In this document: in pieces, positions 17,933 through 27,072 of the stretch
How the letters are laid out: each line of letters opens with the position of its first letter
How positions within the stretch are numbered: the stretch's first letter is position 1
Source: Paenibacillus brevis
GTDB lineage: Bacteria > Bacillota > Bacilli > Paenibacillales > Paenibacillaceae
Direction: 5' to 3'
Length of the DNA stretch: 64,000 bases
NCBI RefSeq assembly: GCF_018919145.1
Contig: NZ_JAHLQJ010000008.1
Coordinates: 62,001-126,000, forward strand
The notes under the pieces: generated by a model
What the model was told of the DNA's origin: nothing
What the model saw: only the letters and a program-made list of their open reading frames with translations
Database searches by the model: none
Program-made: the position numbers and the translations under genes

Positions 17933-19711
17933 ATGCTTAAAATAGCTGCGATGTTTATCAATAATCTCAAGCTGAAACACAAATTGATCGTTACCTATCT
18001 TCTGGTTGTTATGATCCCAGTGCTGATTGTTGGGGGGAGTGTGGTCGGGTATTTTCGGGAGCAAGCCATGAACAGGGCCATTGAGCAGACGACCAACAAT
18101 GTGGAGAAAATAAAAACCCAGTTGGGTAATATGCTGCGCGCGCCTTTGGATGTTTCGGACACCCTATTGCTGGACACGGATTTGGAGCGCGTCATTACGA
18201 CCCGCTATGAAAGTGTGCTGGAACTGACACGCGCTTATTTGAATTACAACGGGTTTGCGCAATATACGCGTCTATACCGGGAAATTGCCGGGGTTCGATT
18301 CTATTACGAGAATCCGACACTCATTAATAACCTCGAGTTGATTCCGGTGGATGAAACGGTGCGGGAGACCGAGTGGTATCAGGAAGCCATGGGGACGCGA
18401 AGCGTAAGATGGATTTATATGAATGATCCTGAAGTCATACCGATCAACAAGCTGAGCCTGGTCCGGCAAATGCCATATGCGGATCGTCGCGCCAACGGGG
18501 TTCTGGTGGTATCTATGGATCAGCAGGAATTGAACGGGATGCTGCTTCAAGAGCCCTTTGAAACACTGATTGCGGATGAACGGGGATATGTAGTAGCTGC
18601 CAAAAACCCGGGCTTTGTAGGAAAAACGCTGGAGAGGCTGGATTATGGTGTAGACCTGGATCAGCAGGAGAAGGGAACCTATAAGCTTGAGATTCGCGGG
18701 GAGCCTTCCTATATGATCGTGGACGAGCTGATCCCGGAGCTCAGCAGCAATAGTCTGAAAATTATATCCGTCTTCAGTACGGAGTCTATTGTCAAGGATG
18801 CGAACAAGGTCAGTTATATTGGATTACTGATTATTTTGCTGGTGCTGTTAATTGCGCTGCTCTTCGTCTATATCGTTTCTGTACTTACGACAAATCGCTT
18901 GCTGCGGCTTAGCCGGCATTTTAATCGTCTTGCGCTAGGGGATCTGCATGTCGCGTCCGTGATTGACGGGAATGATGAGATCGGACAATTGTCGCGGCAG
19001 TTCAATTATATGGTGGAAAGCATCCGTTCGCTGATGAATCAGGTGGTGGAGAAGAACGAGCAATTCACCGCATTGGAACTGGCTCAGCGTGAGATCAAGC
19101 TGAAGATGATGGCAAGCCAGATCAATCCGCATTTTCTGTTTAATGCGCTGGAGTCGATCCGAATGAATGCCCACATGAAAGGGGAAAAGGAGATTGCGAA
19201 TGTCGTGCGTCTGCTTGGACGCCTCATGCGCAAAAATTTGGAGATTGGCCGGGAGAAGACGCCGCTGAAAGAAGAACTGGAGATGGTTCGATCCTATCTG
19301 GATATTCAGAGATTTCGTTACGAGGACCGCCTGCAGTATGAAATCGATGTGGATGCTTCAGTTATGGATTTTCGGGTTCCTCCGTTAATTATTCAACCTC
19401 TTGTGGAGAATGCAGTTGTTCATGGGGTTGAAGACAAGGTAGACGGTGTAAAGGTAGCTGTCAGCATCCGGAGGCTGGAAGAGCTGCTCGAAGTCAGCGT
19501 CAAGGACAACGGAATGGGAATGACGCCTGAACGTCTTGAAGAAGTAAAGGAGTCAATCATGGCCTCGGAGGAATCAGAGAAAAACCGCATCGGATTACGG
19601 AATGTCTATCAGCGGTTAGTGCTCACTTACGGGGAGAAGCATGGCCTGAATATTGAAAGCAGATATGGAGAAGGAACCCTGATTATTTTCACAATACCAC
19701 TGAATCTCTAA
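17933..19711 (+). CDS. Sensor histidine kinase of the YesM family
   Basis: A 592-residue membrane kinase. Transmembrane helix 1 is at ~19-40 (LIVTYLLVVMIPVLIVGGSV), an extracytoplasmic sensor spans ~45-295, and helix 2 is at ~297-320. A HAMP linker follows (RLSRHFNRLALGDL), then the His_kinase domain with His400 (SQINPHFLFNALES) and an HATPase domain (PLVENAVVHGVED, VKDNGMGM). ATG 17933 is preceded by AAAGGAG. It has no response-regulator gene next to it; the only candidate partner in the window is the YesN-type protein at 9835. The gene lies just before the importer genes, so it probably senses the imported oligosaccharide, directly or through the binding lipoprotein. Confidence 0.9.
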   Translation: MLKIAAMFINNLKLKHKLIVTYLLVVMIPVLIVGGSVVGYFREQAMNRAIEQTTNNVEKIKTQLGNMLRAPLDVSDTLLLDTDLERVITTRYESVLELTRAYLNYNGFAQYTRLYREIAGVRFYYENPTLINNLELIPVDETVRETEWYQEAMGTRSVRWIYMNDPEVIPINKLSLVRQMPYADRRANGVLVVSMDQQELNGMLLQEPFETLIADERGYVVAAKNPGFVGKTLERLDYGVDLDQQEKGTYKLEIRGEPSYMIVDELIPELSSNSLKIISVFSTESIVKDANKVSYIGLLIILLVLLIALLFVYIVSVLTTNRLLRLSRHFNRLALGDLHVASVIDGNDEIGQLSRQFNYMVESIRSLMNQVVEKNEQFTALELAQREIKLKMMASQINPHFLFNALESIRMNAHMKGEKEIANVVRLLGRLMRKNLEIGREKTPLKEELEMVRSYLDIQRFRYEDRLQYEIDVDASVMDFRVPPLIIQPLVENAVVHGVEDKVDGVKVAVSIRRLEELLEVSVKDNGMGMTPERLEEVKESIMASEESEKNRIGLRNVYQRLVLTYGEKHGLNIESRYGEGTLIIFTIPLNL

Positions 19712-19747
19712 TTTTTATATGGTTTTTGCATCAATCTATCGGGTATT

Positions 19748-19761
19748 TGAAAACGCTTTTT
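19748..19761 (+). promoter_or_regulatory. Weak cre-like site upstream of importer operon
   Basis: TGAAAACGCTTTTT matches the cre consensus at 12 of 14 positions (the terminal CA is replaced by TT). It lies between the kinase stop and the first permease start. Confidence 0.35.
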
Positions 19762-19803
19762 TTATCTAAGATTAAACTATAAAAAGAAGGGGGGATTGGA
19801 CAC

Positions 19804-20784
19804 ATGGAAACGCTGTCAGCTAAGAACGAATCTGATTTCTCAAGCGTAACCCCTTCTCCGCCAAAAAAGCGGAAGAAAGGTTTCTGGCAGATTCTCGTCC
19901 AACAAAAATATCTTTACCTCATGTCCTTACCATTTGTAATTTGGTGTTTTGTATTTAACTATTTACCGATTTGGGGCTGGACGATGGCCTTCCAGAATTA
20001 TAAACCGTCCAAGTCGTTTGGTGAACAACAATGGGTCGGATTTAAGCAATTTATAGACCTGTTCCAGGATGAACGGTTCTATCTTGTATTAAGAAACACT
20101 CTGGCGATGAGTCTTATGGGACTGGTCTTCGGATTCGTAGTACCGATCTTCTTCGCTGTATTTCTGAACGAGTTGAAGGGGACGATCTTTAAAAGAACGG
20201 TACAAACCGTATCCTATCTCCCTCACTTCGTGTCCTGGGTTGTCGTAGGCGGGATTATCACTAAGATGCTATCGATCGACGGCGGGATTGTGAATGAGCT
20301 GTTGCTCACATTAGGCGTAATCAATGAACCGATACAGTTTATGGCCCAGGGGAAATGGTTCTGGGGGATTGTAACCGGTGCTGATATATGGAAGGAAACC
20401 GGCTGGAATGCCATCATTTATCTGGCGGCGATCACCGGGATTGACAAGGAATTGTATGAAGCGGCCCGCGTGGACGGAGCCGGACGACTGCGTCAAATCT
20501 GGAATATTACACTTCCGGGCATTCGGACAACGATCTCGGTATTGCTGATTATGTCGATCGGCCATTTGATCGGGATCGGCTTCGAGAAGCAGTTCCAGCT
20601 TCAAAATTCGCTCGTGTTGGATTATTCCGAGGTGTTGGATCTTTATGCGTTGAACTATGGGATAAATATAAGCCGATTCTCCTACGGTACGGCTATCAGT
20701 ATGTTCACCTCTGTCGTAAGCGTTATCTTGCTGCTCACGGCAAACGGCATCATGAAGAAAACGACCAAGGAAAGCATCATGTAA
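19804..20784 (+). CDS. ABC transporter permease, LplB/YteP type
   Basis: A 326-residue permease with a ~35-residue basic cytoplasmic N-terminus, then six membrane helices. The EAA coupling loop is at ~219 (EAARVDGA ... ITLPGI). NYLPIWGWTMAFQNYKP is characteristic of the LplB branch, which works with large lipoproteins (LipO) on complex plant oligosaccharides. ATG 19804 follows GGGGGG. The partner permease starts 13 nt after its stop. No nucleotide-binding subunit is encoded nearby. The substrate is inferred from neighbouring enzymes to be xyloglucan oligosaccharides. Confidence 0.9.
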   Translation: METLSAKNESDFSSVTPSPPKKRKKGFWQILVQQKYLYLMSLPFVIWCFVFNYLPIWGWTMAFQNYKPSKSFGEQQWVGFKQFIDLFQDERFYLVLRNTLAMSLMGLVFGFVVPIFFAVFLNELKGTIFKRTVQTVSYLPHFVSWVVVGGIITKMLSIDGGIVNELLLTLGVINEPIQFMAQGKWFWGIVTGADIWKETGWNAIIYLAAITGIDKELYEAARVDGAGRLRQIWNITLPGIRTTISVLLIMSIGHLIGIGFEKQFQLQNSLVLDYSEVLDLYALNYGINISRFSYGTAISMFTSVVSVILLLTANGIMKKTTKESIM

Positions 20785-20797
20785 AGGAGGGGACAAA

Positions 20798-21700
20798 ATG
20801 GCGGCTTCAAAAGCATTTAACGCTACAAGATCAGAAAAAGTGTTTGATCTCTTAAACGTAATTTTAATGACTGTTATCCTAATCGTCACTTTGTATCCGT
20901 TCCTGAACGTGCTTGCGATTTCTTTGAACGATTCAACGGATACCGTACGGGGCGGCATTTATCTGTGGCCTCGCGAGTTCACTCTGGAGAACTATAAGAC
21001 AATCTTTAATTATACCGGCCTGATCCAAGGCTTCAAGATATCCTTGCTAAGAACAGTTGTCGGTACAATATTCGGGCTGATCAGCTCCTCGATGCTAGCC
21101 TATACACTCAGCCGCCCCGACTTCCGTTCCCGAAAGTTCGTATCGACCTTTCTGGCTCTGACGATGTATTTCTCGGGCGGTCTGGTTCCGGGGTACATGC
21201 TGATGCGTCATCTGGATCTGATCGGTACATTCTGGATCTATGTATTACCGGGTGTCGTAAGTGCGTTTAACGTATTTATTATCCGGTCCTTTATCGATGG
21301 ATTGCCTTACGCTTTGCAGGAATCAGCGAAGCTGGACGGAGCGAATGATTTCACGATCTATTATAAGGTCATCCTGCCGCTCTGCAAACCGGTATTGGCG
21401 ACTATCGCGCTATTCCTGGCGGTAGGACAATGGAATTCCTGGTTCGACACCTATCTGTATAACGGAAACAAACCGCATCTGACGACATTGCAGTACGAAT
21501 TGATGAAAGTACTCGCCAGCACCAACCAGGGCTCGGGGATGGTTAATGCCAATGATATGGCGAATCTGATGGCTCAGGTATCGCCTGAATCGATCAAGAT
21601 GGCAATTACAATTGTTGTCACGTTGCCGATCCTTCTGGTGTATCCGTTCCTTCAAAGATACTTTGTATCGGGTATGACCTTGGGTGCAGTTAAGGCCTAA
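20798..21700 (+). CDS. ABC transporter permease, YtcP type
   Basis: A 300-residue second permease of the same importer, of the YtcP/MalG branch, with six helices. The coupling loop at ~175 reads ESAKLDGA ... VILPLCKP and the C-terminus ends SGMTLGAVKA. Its ribosome site AAAGGAGGGG lies directly after the upstream permease stop, so the two are co-transcribed and form the channel heterodimer. A 9-bp stem-loop follows before the binding-protein gene. Confidence 0.9.
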   Translation: MAASKAFNATRSEKVFDLLNVILMTVILIVTLYPFLNVLAISLNDSTDTVRGGIYLWPREFTLENYKTIFNYTGLIQGFKISLLRTVVGTIFGLISSSMLAYTLSRPDFRSRKFVSTFLALTMYFSGGLVPGYMLMRHLDLIGTFWIYVLPGVVSAFNVFIIRSFIDGLPYALQESAKLDGANDFTIYYKVILPLCKPVLATIALFLAVGQWNSWFDTYLYNGNKPHLTTLQYELMKVLASTNQGSGMVNANDMANLMAQVSPESIKMAITIVVTLPILLVYPFLQRYFVSGMTLGAVKA

Positions 21701-21718
21701 GTCCTTGCCTCCCTTACT

Positions 21719-21745
21719 CCGCAGAGCGTAAAGCAAGCTCTGCGG
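21719..21745 (+). terminator. Stem-loop between permease and binding-protein genes
   Basis: CCGCAGAGC (21719-21727) and GCTCTGCGG (21737-21745) form a perfect 9-bp stem with a 9-nt loop. No U-tract follows directly. It may partly terminate, process or stabilise the importer transcript. Confidence 0.45.
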
Positions 21746-21891
21746 AACCGGGAGGAGATCAGAGCAGCCCTTTTTTTAAATCCGTTATGTAAGCCCTTAC
21801 TTGACAAGGCGTGCGGATAAGCCACGGTATAAACAGGCAATGCCTGATATACAATATGCATCAAAAATAATGAATCAGGGGGAAAGTAGAC

Positions 21892-23628
21892 ATGAAGTGG
21901 AAAACTCCAAAAACCTTTGCAGCTCTCTTGCTGGCCACTACATTGCTTATCGGCGGTTGCGGTAACTCCGGCGACAACGCTTCAAGCAACACAGGCAGCA
22001 CAGGAAACACTGGCAATAATGCGGAAAATTCGCAAAACGCAGCAGAAGATACCAGCCCGATTACATTCACCTTCTTCGGTGCGGACGCGAGTCCGAACTG
22101 GAACAATATGCAGGATGAAGTGGGTAAAGTCATCACCGAAAAAACCGGCGTTACGATTCAAGCTGAATATGATGTAGGCAGCGGCGGCGGCGAACAAAAA
22201 ATCGCGCTCATGACGGCAAGCGGCGACGTGCCTGATTTCATTTTTGCAAAAGGCAGCTTGTCCAAGCTTGTTGATGCAGGACTTGTACTTGACCTGACCG
22301 ATCTGATTGAAGAACATGCCCCTAATATCAAGAAGATTCTGGGCGATAACATGAATCGCATGAAATACAGCAACGACGATCAGTCGATTTATCAGATTAC
22401 AACAAATATGGGTGTCGACCAACAATCCTTTGATGCAGGCGGCGGATTTGAAATTCAACAGCGTGTACTGAAAGAATTCGGTTACCCAGAAATTCGCACA
22501 GTGAAGGACTTTGAAGACATTCTTAGAAAGTATAAGGAGAAATATCCTGAGACTGACGGACAACCTACGATTCCTCTCACATTGAATGCCGATGACTGGA
22601 AGATCATGATTACTGTAACAAACCCTGGGTTTATTTCAACAGGAGCTCCGGATGATGGTGAATACTATGTAAATCCGGAAACTTATGAAGCCCAATTGCA
22701 CTACAAGCGTCCTGAGGAAAAAGAATACTTCCGTTGGCTGAACCATATGTACAACGAAGGTCTTCTCGATAAGGATACTTTCGTCCAAAAGGATGACCAG
22801 TACAAAGCGAAGATTGCAAGTGGACGCGTACTTGGCTTGATCAGCCAAGAATGGGAATACCAAGACGGCGAGAACGCGTTGAAGGCAGCAGGCAAGGATG
22901 AGTATACCTACGCTCACTTCCCTGTCACGCTGACTGAAGATTATGTAGACCATTCCTTCCAGCCTGCAGGTCTCGATGGATCTGGTATCGCTATTTCGAC
23001 GAAATGTAAAGATCCGGTTCGTCTGATTAAGTTCCTCGACTGGCTCGCTTCTGAAGAAGGTCAAGTATTGATGAACTGGGGTATTGAAGGCAAACACTAC
23101 AATGTCGAGAACGGCGTTCGTGTAGTTCCGCAAGAAATTCAAGACAGAAAAGTGAATGACACCAATAACTTCAACAAAGAATCCGGTATCAGCTTGTACA
23201 CTGCAATGACTGTTCACTATGGTGATGGTGTGAAGGATTCGACGGGCAACTACTATACAACGAACTTCCCTGAACAAATCGTTGCGGGCTACACTGAAGC
23301 TGAAAAGGAAACCTTGGCTGCTTACGGAGCAACGACCTGGAAAGATCTGTTCCCGCAAGAAAGCGACTTCGAGCCGAAAGAATGGGGCGCTCTGTACAAC
23401 ATGCCGGTTCCAACGGATGGCGATTATCAAGTAATCTACCAAAAGACACAAGACATTATCCGCAAGCGGATTCCGGAAGCCGTTCTGGCTAAGCCAGACC
23501 AATTCGACAAGATCTTTGATGACTTCCTTGCCGAGCTGGATAAAGCCGGTGCAAAGGAAATGGAAGCGGAATATACAGCACTTGTGAAGAAGAGAGTATC
23601 GCTCTTCACAGGTAAGGATGTACAATAA
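21892..23628 (+). CDS. Large substrate-binding lipoprotein, LipO type
   Basis: A 578-residue solute-binding lipoprotein. The signal peptide ends in lipobox IGGC with Cys23, followed by an Asn/Ser/Gly-rich linker. The mature protein is ~130 residues longer than the AraN-type receptor in this window, as usual for LipO-type receptors that bind long or branched oligosaccharides. Recognisable segments include ITFTFFGADASPNWNNM, VPDFIFAKGSL and AGLDGSGIAIS. ATG 21892 is preceded by GGGGGAAAG. It completes the importer begun at 19804 and is closed by a strong terminator. Ligand assignment (xyloglucan oligosaccharide) comes only from the surrounding GH3/GH31/GH42/GH95 enzymes. Confidence 0.88.
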   Translation: MKWKTPKTFAALLLATTLLIGGCGNSGDNASSNTGSTGNTGNNAENSQNAAEDTSPITFTFFGADASPNWNNMQDEVGKVITEKTGVTIQAEYDVGSGGGEQKIALMTASGDVPDFIFAKGSLSKLVDAGLVLDLTDLIEEHAPNIKKILGDNMNRMKYSNDDQSIYQITTNMGVDQQSFDAGGGFEIQQRVLKEFGYPEIRTVKDFEDILRKYKEKYPETDGQPTIPLTLNADDWKIMITVTNPGFISTGAPDDGEYYVNPETYEAQLHYKRPEEKEYFRWLNHMYNEGLLDKDTFVQKDDQYKAKIASGRVLGLISQEWEYQDGENALKAAGKDEYTYAHFPVTLTEDYVDHSFQPAGLDGSGIAISTKCKDPVRLIKFLDWLASEEGQVLMNWGIEGKHYNVENGVRVVPQEIQDRKVNDTNNFNKESGISLYTAMTVHYGDGVKDSTGNYYTTNFPEQIVAGYTEAEKETLAAYGATTWKDLFPQESDFEPKEWGALYNMPVPTDGDYQVIYQKTQDIIRKRIPEAVLAKPDQFDKIFDDFLAELDKAGAKEMEAEYTALVKKRVSLFTGKDVQ

Positions 23629-23648
23629 ATCTAATAGTTCTAAATACA

Positions 23649-23683
23649 AAGGAAAAGGCCCGGATTCAACGGGCCTTTTCCTT
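23649..23683 (+). terminator. Terminator after the LipO-type gene
   Basis: AAGGAAAAGGCCCG and CGGGCCTTTTCCTT form a perfect 14-bp stem with a 7-nt loop. The GH95 start lies only 27 bases beyond, so GH95 expression may rely on read-through. Confidence 0.75.
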
Positions 23684-23709
23684 AAGTTATAGGAGCGGAG
23701 GAGCACACC

Positions 23710-26076
23710 GTGAGCGAAAACCACCGGAAACAAGGGAACTGGAGACTGTGGTACAAGCAGCCTGCGGCCCGTTGGGAAGAGGCATTGCCGATCGGTAATG
23801 GCCGAATTGGCGCGATGGTCTATGGAGGACTTCAAGAGGAAGTTATAGCCTTAAATGAAGATACCTTATGGTCGGGAATTCCGAGAGATACGCAAAACTA
23901 TGATGCTATACGTCACTTAAAGAGTGCCCGGGAATTGATATTTTCCGGGAAATACAAAGAGGCCGAGGAGTTAATTAATCTGCGTATGCTTGAGCGGCGT
24001 ACCGAATCCTATCAGCCGCTTGGAAACTTGCGGATACAACAGCTTGGTATGGAGACGATCGAGGAGTATAGCCGTGAGCTGGATTTGTTGACTGGTCTGG
24101 CATCTGTTCAATATTCTGGTATGGGACAGTGCTTTGAGCGCGAGGGATTCATCAGCGCTGTGGATCAGGTAATGGTTCTGAGATATACCTCAACAGAAGG
24201 CTCGTTAAACCTGCGTATTGCTATGGACTCCCTGCTGCAGCATCATATTGAAGCGAGTAGCCAGGGGATACTAGTTATGAAAGGAAAGGCTCCCAGCCAT
24301 ATCGCCGACAATTACAGGGGGGACCATCCGCAGTCCATCCTCTATGAGGATGGAAGGGGTCTATCCTTTCAGGCTCATATAAGGGTTCTGACAGAGGGTG
24401 GAAGCGTAGCACAGGAAGGGGACGGGGTTCTCGTATCCGAAGCTGACTCGGTTCTGATTCTGTTTACAGCGGCTACCGATTTCGCCGGCTTTGATGTTGT
24501 GCCGGGAGTTATTCCGGAAGAACAGATCCGCCAGAGATGTCAGGAATGGCTGGATGCCGCTGCCAGTAAAGGCTATGAGGAATTGCTGAACAGACATCTG
24601 GATGATCATCAAGCCCTCTTTTCCCGCGTAAATTTGTATCTCGGAACATCGGCTATATCGAAGTTGCCTACGGATGAACGATTGATCCGCTATCGGGAAG
24701 GTAAAGAAGATCCAGCGCTCGAAGCCCTGTATTTTCAATATGGACGCTATTTACTGATGGCCAGCTCAAGGCCGGGTACTCAGCCTGCCAACCTTCAAGG
24801 CATCTGGAATCCTCACATGCAACCGCCATGGAACAGTAATTACACAACAAATATCAATGTGGAAATGAATTACTGGCCGGCCGAAGTAGGCAATCTGCCG
24901 GAATGCCATGAGCCGCTATTTGATATGATCAAGGACCTGAGCATTTCAGGAGCAAGAACGGCTAAGATCCATTATGGGGCAAGAGGCTGGACCGCACACC
25001 ATAATGTCGATCTGTGGAGAACCTCTACACCGAGTGACGGAGATGCCAGCTGGGCGTTTTGGCCGATGAGCGGTGTATGGCTGTGCGGACATCTGTGGGA
25101 GCGATATGCTTATTCAAAGGATCTCGATTTTCTGCGGAATAAGGCTTACCCGCTGATGAAGGGAGCGGCGGAGTTCTGTCTGGACTGGTTGATTGAGGAT
25201 TCTTCCGGGCGGCTCGTTACGGCGCCTTCCACATCACCCGAGAACAAGTTCCTGACCGCTGAAGGAGAAGCCTGCAGTGTCAGCGCCGGTTCTACGATGG
25301 ATCTGGCACTGATCCGGGAACTGCTTGAGCACTGTATCGAAGCGGCTAACTTATTGGATACAGATAGAGAGTGGGCCCAATCGGCCCGCAGGGCGCTGGA
25401 GAAGCTTGCCAAGCCTGAGATTGCTCCGGACGGACGACTCCGGGAATGGCTGGAGGACTTCCCCGAAGCTGAGCCTGGGCATCGGCATGTATCCCATTTG
25501 TATGGTCTTTATCCGGGAAATGCGATTACGCTTGAGCATACGCCAGAGCTTGCAGAAGCGGCCCGCAAATCATTGGAGCAACGTATTGCAAGCGGCGGCG
25601 GGCATACGGGCTGGAGCTGTGCGTGGTTGATTAATCTGTATGCACGGCTTGCGGACAGTGAGCAGGCGTATAAATTTGTGCATACCTTGCTTGCCAGATC
25701 GACGTATCCGAATCTGTTCGATGATCACCCGCCGTTCCAAATTGACGGTAACTTCGGAGGGGTATCCGGCATCGCCGAGATGCTGATGCAGAGTCACCTG
25801 GATGACGTTCATCTCCTGCCGGCCTTGCCTGCAGCCTGGCCTAACGGCTGTGTGGAAGGAATTCGGGCAAGGGGAGGATATACCGTCGATATCGTCTGGA
25901 ACGAAAGGGAATTGACTCTCGCCAGGGTAACGGCTTCCCGCAGCGGGTGGTGTCATATCCGGTACGCGGACAAGAAGCTGAGAATAGCCGCAGCTGACAA
26001 AGGCACGCTGGAATGGAAAGAAGACCGTTTCAAAATGGAGCCTGGAGGCTGTGTACTTGTAACCTTAGATGATTAA
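23710..26076 (+). CDS. GH95 alpha-L-fucosidase (or alpha-L-galactosidase)
   Basis: A 788-residue GH95 protein without signal peptide. It has the N-terminal beta domain (WYKQPAARWEEALPIGNGRIGAMVYGG, shown in part), the (alpha/alpha)6 barrel and family motifs: NINVEMNYW (paired asparagines that activate water in bifidobacterial AfcA), HVSHLYGLYPG, and DGNFGG preceded by QI, which contains the conserved Asp. It would act in the cytoplasm by inversion on terminal alpha-1,2-L-fucose (or L-galactose) on galactose. GTG 23710 is selected by GGAGGAG 6 nt upstream. In xyloglucan the fucose caps galactose on the xylose side chain, so this enzyme would act before the GH42 galactosidase and GH31 xylosidase. 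Fucose versus L-galactose specificity cannot be told by eye. Confidence 0.9.
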   Translation: MSENHRKQGNWRLWYKQPAARWEEALPIGNGRIGAMVYGGLQEEVIALNEDTLWSGIPRDTQNYDAIRHLKSARELIFSGKYKEAEELINLRMLERRTESYQPLGNLRIQQLGMETIEEYSRELDLLTGLASVQYSGMGQCFEREGFISAVDQVMVLRYTSTEGSLNLRIAMDSLLQHHIEASSQGILVMKGKAPSHIADNYRGDHPQSILYEDGRGLSFQAHIRVLTEGGSVAQEGDGVLVSEADSVLILFTAATDFAGFDVVPGVIPEEQIRQRCQEWLDAAASKGYEELLNRHLDDHQALFSRVNLYLGTSAISKLPTDERLIRYREGKEDPALEALYFQYGRYLLMASSRPGTQPANLQGIWNPHMQPPWNSNYTTNINVEMNYWPAEVGNLPECHEPLFDMIKDLSISGARTAKIHYGARGWTAHHNVDLWRTSTPSDGDASWAFWPMSGVWLCGHLWERYAYSKDLDFLRNKAYPLMKGAAEFCLDWLIEDSSGRLVTAPSTSPENKFLTAEGEACSVSAGSTMDLALIRELLEHCIEAANLLDTDREWAQSARRALEKLAKPEIAPDGRLREWLEDFPEAEPGHRHVSHLYGLYPGNAITLEHTPELAEAARKSLEQRIASGGGHTGWSCAWLINLYARLADSEQAYKFVHTLLARSTYPNLFDDHPPFQIDGNFGGVSGIAEMLMQSHLDDVHLLPALPAAWPNGCVEGIRARGGYTVDIVWNERELTLARVTASRSGWCHIRYADKKLRIAAADKGTLEWKEDRFKMEPGGCVLVTLDD

Positions 26077-26108
26077 GCACATTAACAACTGTATATAGAA
26101 TTTAACTT

Positions 26109-26945
26109 TTAAATGTGCAGCTTGCGAAATTGCTGGGGGGTCATCCCGGTATGCTTACGAAAGGTCGCTACAAAGTGACTGGCATCCCGAAACCCGCTCT
26201 CACCGGCGATTTGGATAACCGCTAGATCAGGTTGTCCGGCAAGCTGCTCTTTTGCTTTGTGTATCCTGTGTTGGACAAGATAAGCATAGGGAGAGATCGC
26301 GAATATGGACTGGAATAATTTATTTAGATGACGTCCGGAAATATTCAGCACTTCAGCCAGCGTATCCAGCCCGATATCAGGATTATCATAATTTTGGTTA
26401 ATCCAGGTCAGGAGAGGCTGCAGCTTTTCAATCCCCCGGGTAATAGGAATTCGACTTGCTTGACCATACTTGCTCAGCAATCCCAAAAAGCGGTACGCGG
26501 CTGAAGAGACCTCCAACCCGAAGGGATCATTGCCTAATTGAAGCTGCTCAACAATAGATGCCAGAATGTCAGACAGGATGGAGTCGCTCTCCCAATCAAA
26601 ACGCGCAGGCTCGTGAATGGCATAGGCGGACAAGACGGCAGCTGCCGCTTCCCCGCCAAAAGTAAGGTAATACGTCCCCCACTTATTTCGGTCAATCGTT
26701 TCATAGGCATGGGGCATCCCTGGAGGAAGCAGTATGCCGCTATTCGGCTTCAGTGTAATCGACTCGCCGCCATATGTGATTTTGCCCTCTCCGTCATCGG
26801 TCTGGAGCCAGTGGTAGCAAGGATAGCCTTCAGGCCTGTTCACCTTCTCCTGATCCGGATTGCAGCCGACGCTTTCAACGATGAGGGGTAAATGCGGGTT
26901 GGCAGAAGAGGGGAAGACAAAGCGGCGGTAAGCTGGAATTGACAT
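26109..26945 (-). CDS. AraC-family transcriptional regulator
   Basis: A 278-residue regulator with an N-terminal AraC-binding/cupin-like sensor (GKITYGGESITLKPNSGILLPPG, given in part) and the C-terminal pair of HTH motifs (DIGLDTLAEVLNISGRHLNK; IQIAGESGFRDASHFVATFR). ATG 26945 sits behind AGGAGG with 8-nt spacing. It is divergent from the GH42 gene over a ~127-bp AT-rich gap, so it probably controls that promoter. It is the second AraC-type gene of this locus, which suggests separate control of individual hydrolase genes. Confidence 0.87.
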   Translation of the reverse strand: MSIPAYRRFVFPSSANPHLPLIVESVGCNPDQEKVNRPEGYPCYHWLQTDDGEGKITYGGESITLKPNSGILLPPGMPHAYETIDRNKWGTYYLTFGGEAAAAVLSAYAIHEPARFDWESDSILSDILASIVEQLQLGNDPFGLEVSSAAYRFLGLLSKYGQASRIPITRGIEKLQPLLTWINQNYDNPDIGLDTLAEVLNISGRHLNKLFQSIFAISPYAYLVQHRIHKAKEQLAGQPDLAVIQIAGESGFRDASHFVATFRKHTGMTPQQFRKLHI

Positions 26946-27072
26946 ACATTATACCTCCTGAGAGATGATCCATATTATTATATAGCCATTCACATTTATT
27001 ATATGTAAAGCGGAATCTATCTGATTTACAATGGGATTATAATTATATCACATAATAAAGGATGTGCTTGGA

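Noticed and set aside
22636..23835. 399-codon minus-strand frame opposite the LipO-type gene
   Set aside because: It is antisense to a well-supported lipoprotein gene, has no ribosome site or recognisable domain, and is rich in residues typical of antisense frames.
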